Of a DNA stretch of 10,339 bases, positions 8,001-10,339 are shown piece after piece. The number at the start of each line of letters is the position of its first letter. Position 1 is the first letter of the stretch. The notes beneath the pieces were generated by a model. That model saw nothing but the letters and a program-made list of their open reading frames with translations. It searched no databases and was not told the origin of the DNA. The position numbers and the translations under genes are program-made. Source of the stretch: an uncultured Collinsella sp. (lineage in GTDB: Bacteria > Actinomycetota > Coriobacteriia > Coriobacteriales > Coriobacteriaceae); assembly GCA_937969105.1 (NCBI GenBank), contig CALBUZ010000199.1, positions 1-10,339 on the forward strand, given 5' to 3'.

Positions 8001-9441
8001 TATCAACGGCAAAATGGTGGTGCCCGTTGCATACGAAACTGCAAACGGTTGTGGCTGCGCATCGTATGCCGTGATCGGCCAGTCCATCGCGGGTTGGGGC
8101 GTTATGCCACCAGATGCCACAGTACCCCACGTGGTGCCGTGGCCACAACATTCGGGCTTTTTGGCAACCGTCAACGAGCAACTGCAGCATATTACTTGGA
8201 CGCGAGGAGCATCGGCATTTGCAACGCAGCCCGTGGGTGCCGCAGGCTGTGGCCCGGCATCGTTTAGCGTAAGCAACAACGGCAGGTGCGTGCTCTATGT
8301 AGAGAACACCGATGGCAAGGTGGGGCAAACCTACGACGAAGAAGGCAACCCGGTAGCAGTGATGGGCAAGCACTTCCGCATCTTCGCCAGCACCTTGGCA
8401 GGCGATCTGTTCACGGAGCCGTTCGTGATGTGCGAGCTGGACCATCCCGTCGATCAGATAACGACATTTTTGACGTCGGGAGGCATGCTCTCCGCGCTCG
8501 CCACGTACATTGTGAGCGCGGAGAAGAGCGAGGCAGAGCTGCGCGGCATCGAAGTGCCCTTGGTGGCGTGTGCCACTCCGACGGGCGCGGTCGCTACCTC
8601 GGGCGCGGTGGTGCCCGGAGCAGCAGGCGAATCCTTCATGGTCACGGTGCGAAACGACGGCAACACCTTGCTGACCGCCGGCACGATCGATCTGTACCGA
8701 GAGGGCTCCAGCCAGCCGTTCTCCAGCGCATCCATCGGGTTCGGCGCGAACGCACGCATGGCTTCGATCTTTGATCCAGAGCTTGCCGAGGACGCTTCGG
8801 ACAACGATATGGCACGCGTGAAATACGCGCTCGAGACGCTGGGCGCGCGTTTTGCAACGCACCCGCTGATAGCCGACAACGGCAACGCCGTGCTGGCACC
8901 GGGTTGCACGGCACAGTTCCGCATGAGCTTCGCCATCCCCGAGAGTTGGGGCAACGAAGTGGGCAAACGCGTCACGCTGTATGCGAAGGCGCGTGACCTG
9001 GTAGCGCTCGATCCCGTAACGCTCGAGGAAATTCGACCGGGCGCAAACTCGGCGCTGGGTGCCGTACTGCATGAGCTTCATGTGCCTGACGCGACATGCG
9101 AGCGCTCAGAAATTCTGGTCGGCATATGCGGCAGCGCGGATATGACAGGACTTCACGACGCCCCGATGACAGCAGACGGCGATGGTGGCTCGAGTGGCGG
9201 CGGTACTGACGAGGACGGCGGCTCCGGCGGAAGCAGCTCCGGCAGCGGCAAGGACCACGGCAATAGCAAGCGCTCCGGAAAAGCGGGCGCGCTTGCGGGC
9301 ACGGGCGATGTCAACGCTCCCCTTACGGTAGCCGCTGCAGCACTCGCCGCGGCAGGCGCCGGCCTCGTCGCCTACAGCGTCCGCCGCACGGCGCTCGAAA
9401 CCGACACCGCCAATGAGGTCAATTCGGATAGGCCTCGCTAG
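5074..9441 (+). CDS. Giant secreted, cell-wall-anchored surface protein (unknown function)
   Basis: The 1455-residue reading starts at ATG 5074, with GGGAG at 5063-5067 six bases before it; earlier in-frame starts (TTG 4978, ATG 5050) lack a ribosome site and would bury the signal. The N-terminus, MLDRRSLLVAGASSLASIML, is a signal peptide with a twin-arginine-like RR. Residues about 47-125 look like an Ig/carboxypeptidase-regulatory-like beta domain (TGAQVTLV, TTDDEGTAIFEV). A long tryptophan- and beta-rich middle follows. From about 750 to 1170, repeated short beta strands (NGRCVLYVENTDG, GFLATVNEQLQHITW) suggest a beta-propeller-like region. A CARDB-like domain starts near 1186 (ESFMVTVRNDGNTLL). 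A Gly/Ser linker (about 1369-1400), LAGTG (1407-1411), a hydrophobic segment (about 1415-1436) and RR complete a sortase-type anchor. No catalytic motif is recognised. It is probably an adhesin or glycan-binding protein, but that is inference. Confidence 0.85.
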   Translation: MLDRRSLLVAGASSLASIMLPRVPGSANAFILPFAPTEAYANEEDPFRVLVLSRTMFGVVVVDVANKNTPITGAQVTLVSRYAAGKQLTATTDDEGTAIFEVAPLSEGYVDEATLLDAYDFNGGISISTAGYRDVEIPLVRIQGGTAITAPTRPLSDGEPYFRQLTFDEWDIQYADATFMAMPKDDTANEQPDTHAFTVQAHLPQGGQATLCINKVTPAAGSSSETVTQIGQIRASASGANNLATFTLEDKFLDAASGLLEEGCKLRFVLDYQGKTYTLSSPMAVVTAPAAKAESGSTTIIPTTMDQEITPFDFPAAFPGIGGNKFTCWMPTFPILFDFSFAGYVLFGGGYKPASYMNDSGNPDPEYWKKSPRESGAKQANRYLDEMEGKWNQYKSMSAGSGTDPRNTKLLRHHCTLLFTMDIATQLYGSLAYDWVGKTWGNNNDPAYGNIKALFQVRTDLNWTEQFTLGPVPFFLNVNPWVLAKLALAVGAHTHGSGAAFFKNISLDYSNTSGSFTIQIGLAVTFGAGVARVASSAVRGAASLTLFIGYEKADGHQLPRLRVGADVDVDVILQFVMFKWTTKAWSGSWPTLLDSWNMSVNNGNQYVLQRSELALGGDTPYTLDARFGTPSNIEAGDVPQFIASATIVTNAELLARAEVKAAVVNVAPVVRDWDQAVTRIELEADAESDDTGQIEHFVHALIGNDENAAPMYEYTYIGQATNAVADPNANSAGVSEDERGGIKPSSDNVLFSGVLSEAHMKLAMIAGVECLFRIASVRYGDNGRSRLVVHTKANGTWSAPMPVDFPLGFGEGDVERDGIFDYDFDVVEYTDVRENQDAYVLLVSGERPDGDNTLFDTASTAGILSVVRLRISNDGVRVMSHTSWRSISRGRLQEDGHHCLQCPRITVGKTLVDGRLSGAYLHRRGTTAEKALGNEAEVALECFTLWSDDLGDSLTFRQVLRFPQAPSSIELGVPENINGKMVVPVAYETANGCGCASYAVIGQSIAGWGVMPPDATVPHVVPWPQHSGFLATVNEQLQHITWTRGASAFATQPVGAAGCGPASFSVSNNGRCVLYVENTDGKVGQTYDEEGNPVAVMGKHFRIFASTLAGDLFTEPFVMCELDHPVDQITTFLTSGGMLSALATYIVSAEKSEAELRGIEVPLVACATPTGAVATSGAVVPGAAGESFMVTVRNDGNTLLTAGTIDLYREGSSQPFSSASIGFGANARMASIFDPELAEDASDNDMARVKYALETLGARFATHPLIADNGNAVLAPGCTAQFRMSFAIPESWGNEVGKRVTLYAKARDLVALDPVTLEEIRPGANSALGAVLHELHVPDATCERSEILVGICGSADMTGLHDAPMTADGDGGSSGGGTDEDGGSGGSSSGSGKDHGNSKRSGKAGALAGTGDVNAPLTVAAAALAAAGAGLVAYSVRRTALETDTANEVNSDRPR

Positions 9442-9489
9442 CTCCTAGTTACTTTTGTGAGAGACGTCGACTCGGCTCATCGAACATCA

Positions 9490-9525
9490 AATGGGCTGGT
9501 TCTGGATACCCAGAGCCAGCCCATT
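9490..9525. terminator. Strong hairpin, likely terminator of the surface protein gene
   Basis: Bases 9490-9505 pair with 9510-9525 over 16 positions with one G-U and a 4-base loop (ATAC). It lies 48 bases after the surface-gene stop and 5 bases after the stop of the minus-strand ORF, so it could serve both directions. The T-run is poor on both strands (TACGCATTAG on plus, TTGATGTTCG on minus), so it may be a stability hairpin or a bidirectional, weakly intrinsic terminator. Confidence 0.6.
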
Positions 9526-9530
9526 ACGCA

Positions 9531-9749
9531 TTAGATATCGTCAGAGGAGTCGAGTTCTGCCTCGAGCTTAGCACGGCGTCTTTTCGCCAACAATCCGCAT
9601 GGCACGTTTTTGATAAACGCATCCAACCGCAAACGCAGCAGGACGCATTCGGCCGTCTTCAAACTTACTCGGACAAAACCGACTCGGTTTTTTCCGAGTA
9701 AACGTGATTGATAGTCGATCGATGTGCCCGCTCGCACAATCAGCATCAT
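9531..9749 (-). CDS. Doubtful small ORF, 72 codons
   Basis: ATG at 9749 opens a basic 72-residue product (start MMLIVRAGTSIDYQSRLLGK, then many Arg, Lys and Leu, ending ELDSSDDI). I do not recognise it. In favour: a candidate promoter at 9777-9804 and a hairpin directly after its stop. Against: no ribosome site before either adjacent ATG, and a 37-base palindrome in the middle that forces the peptide around SRLLGKNRVGFVRVSLK, which suggests DNA or RNA structure rather than protein selection. It could instead be a small RNA or a repeat-derived shadow. Confidence 0.25.
   Translation of the reverse strand: MMLIVRAGTSIDYQSRLLGKNRVGFVRVSLKTAECVLLRLRLDAFIKNVPCGLLAKRRRAKLEAELDSSDDI
9665..9701. repeat. 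37-base near-perfect palindrome
   Basis: TTACTCGGA (9665-9673) pairs with TCCGAGTAA (9693-9701). After one C/T mismatch, AAAACCGA (9675-9682) pairs with TCGGTTTT (9684-9691) around a single central base at 9683. So 17 of 18 positions pair. ACTCGG also recurs directly (9667-9672 and 9682-9687), with CCGAGT at 9694-9699. It could be an operator, a REP-like dispersed element, or an RNA hairpin with a T-rich side (TTTTTT at 9688-9693). Confidence 0.75.
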
Positions 9750-9776
9750 TCGATTTTGTTTAGTAAAACTAGGTCC

Positions 9777-9804
9777 CTATTAAATAAAATTCATCGGTTT
9801 CCAA
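9777..9804 (-). promoter_or_regulatory. Candidate minus-strand promoter in the gap
   Basis: Minus-strand TTGGAA (9799-9804) and TAATAG (9777-9782) are 16 bases apart in an AT-rich block. Transcription would start near 9770 and run through the doubtful ORF and the palindrome to the hairpin at 9490-9525. AT-rich sequence yields such matches readily, so the support is modest. Confidence 0.3.
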
Positions 9805-9852
9805 ATTTGTTTAACAATGCCGCGCTACCACTAAACACTATCCCCGTTAATC

Positions 9853-9866
9853 CGAACGATTGTTCG
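9853..9866. promoter_or_regulatory. LexA-like SOS box
   Basis: CGAACGATTGTTCG has the CGAAC-N4-GTTCG form of the LexA box known from Bacillus and mycobacteria; the next right-hand base also fits the longer TCGAAC-N4-GTTCGA form, with one mismatch on the left. It sits 16 bases before the -35 of the proposed topoisomerase promoter, centred about 58 bases upstream of the expected start. A regulatory role is inferred. Confidence 0.5.
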
Positions 9867-9882
9867 ATGGATTTCGTGTTGG

Positions 9883-9911
9883 TTGGAATCGTCTGTGGGC
9901 TGGGCTATGCT
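9883..9911 (+). promoter_or_regulatory. Promoter of the topoisomerase B-subunit gene
   Basis: TTGGAA (9883-9888) and TATGCT (9906-9911) are exactly 17 bases apart, a good sigma-70 match. The start would fall near 9918, leaving a leader of about 48 bases before the ATG at 9966. Confidence 0.6.
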
Positions 9912-9965
9912 ACCTTGACTATCTATATGACTTAAACGCAGCAAAGGAGCACCGAGAGAGCGAGT

Positions 9966-10339
9966 ATGGCAAAAAACACCGCAAACTATGGTAACGACAG
10001 TATCCGCCAGCTCAAGGACGAGGAACGCGTACGTCTACGCCCCGCCGTCATCTTTGGCTCGGACGGACTCGATGGCTGTGCACACGCCGCCTTCGAGATC
10101 CTGTCCAACGCCGTTGACGAGGCGCGCCAGGGCTACGGCAAGCTCATCACCCTTACCGCCTTTCGCGATGGCTCCATTCAGGTAGAGGACAACGGCCGCG
10201 GCTGCCCGCTCGACTGGAACCCTTCCGAGAAGCGCTTTAACTGGGAGCTCGTCTTTTGCGAGCTCTACGCCGGCGGCAAGTACAACAACAACCAGGGCGG
10301 CGACTACGACTTCTCGCTCGGCACCAACGGCCTGGGCTC
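9966..10339 (+). CDS. Type IIA topoisomerase (gyrase / topoisomerase IV) B subunit, N-terminal part
   Basis: The first 124 residues are seen; the gene runs off the right edge (a full B subunit is about 630-800 residues). The start ATG 9966 fits the family's N-terminus (YGNDSIRQLKDEERVRLRP). AAGGAG at 9944-9949 is a rather long 16 bases upstream, with GAGAG nearer. This is the GHKL ATPase domain: Glu44, Asn48 and Asp51 in EILSNAVDEA, Asp75 in VEDNGRG, GGK (103-105) and the ATP-lid GTNGLG (119-124). The B subunit hydrolyses ATP to drive DNA strand passage with the A subunit, probably encoded downstream. The lid reads SLGTNGLG rather than the usual GGLHGVG, and RPAVIFGS replaces RPGMYIGS. This points to the divergent second B-type paralog seen in some Clostridia and Actinobacteria rather than housekeeping GyrB. 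I therefore give no symbol. Confidence 0.88.
   Translation, partial: MAKNTANYGNDSIRQLKDEERVRLRPAVIFGSDGLDGCAHAAFEILSNAVDEARQGYGKLITLTAFRDGSIQVEDNGRGCPLDWNPSEKRFNWELVFCELYAGGKYNNNQGGDYDFSLGTNGLG

Larger units (their letters stand above)
9442..9965. other. 524-bp gap with regulatory structure
   Basis: There is no convincing protein gene here. From left to right it holds a 16-base-pair hairpin just behind the surface gene, a doubtful minus-strand ORF, a 37-base palindrome within that ORF, an AT-rich block (about 9745-9850) unlike the GC-rich genes on either side, a LexA-like box, and the promoter and leader of the topoisomerase gene. A 75-codon plus-strand frame through 9708-9935 has no ribosome site and crosses the promoter, so it was not called. 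Confidence 0.7.

Noticed and set aside
6601..9081. An 826-codon open frame on the minus strand opposite the surface protein gene
   Set aside because: It lies entirely within a well-supported plus-strand gene, is rich in Cys, His and Arg as expected from reverse reading of GC-rich codons, and has no family motif. It is a shadow frame.
9708..9935. A 75-codon plus-strand frame leading into the topoisomerase gene
   Set aside because: TTG start without a ribosome site, composition of AT-rich spacer, and it covers the LexA-like box and the promoter.
1..10339. CRISPR arrays, tRNA or rRNA genes, transposases, integrases, attachment sites
   Set aside because: No regularly spaced repeats, no clover-leaf sequences and no mobile-element proteins were seen on either strand.

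Overview
The window looks like chromosomal DNA of a GC-rich Gram-positive gut actinobacterium. Coriobacteriia, probably Collinsella or a close relative, is my best guess. This rests on the gene set (a CD1871A-type CxxC peptide next to a 4Fe-4S membrane protein and a TlpA-like lipoprotein, a LuxR-type regulator beside a very large anchored surface protein, a second-type gyrase/topoisomerase B subunit), on TTG starts, and on strong GGAGG-like ribosome sites. The genus is inference; no rRNA or marker search was possible.

Left part, minus strand (1-1931): three tightly packed genes form a probable extracytoplasmic thiol-redox operon. It reads from a 48-residue membrane peptide ending in CLECIGIG, overlapping by 8 bases into a 300-residue NapH-like polyferredoxin, then after 29 bases into a TlpA/redoxin lipoprotein that runs off the left edge. 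Electrons could pass from cytoplasmic ferredoxin-type clusters across the membrane to the lipoprotein CxxC.

Middle left, plus strand (2022-3844): a divergently transcribed OmpR-type response regulator and its histidine kinase overlap by four bases. The 90-bp divergent spacer holds a good minus-strand promoter and three GACCAT repeats that could be an operator.

Centre, plus strand (3912-9441): a LuxR-type regulator is followed by a 1455-residue secreted protein with a twin-arginine-like signal, an N-terminal Ig-like domain, a long beta-rich middle, a CARDB-like domain, a Gly/Ser linker and a sortase-like LAGTG-TM-Arg tail. The pair may be a surface protein and its local regulator.

Right part (9442-10339): a 524-bp gap holds a strong hairpin behind the surface gene, a doubtful 72-codon minus-strand ORF containing a 37-base palindrome, an AT-rich stretch, a LexA-like SOS box and a good promoter. 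The promoter leads into the 5' end of a type IIA topoisomerase B subunit that runs off the right edge.
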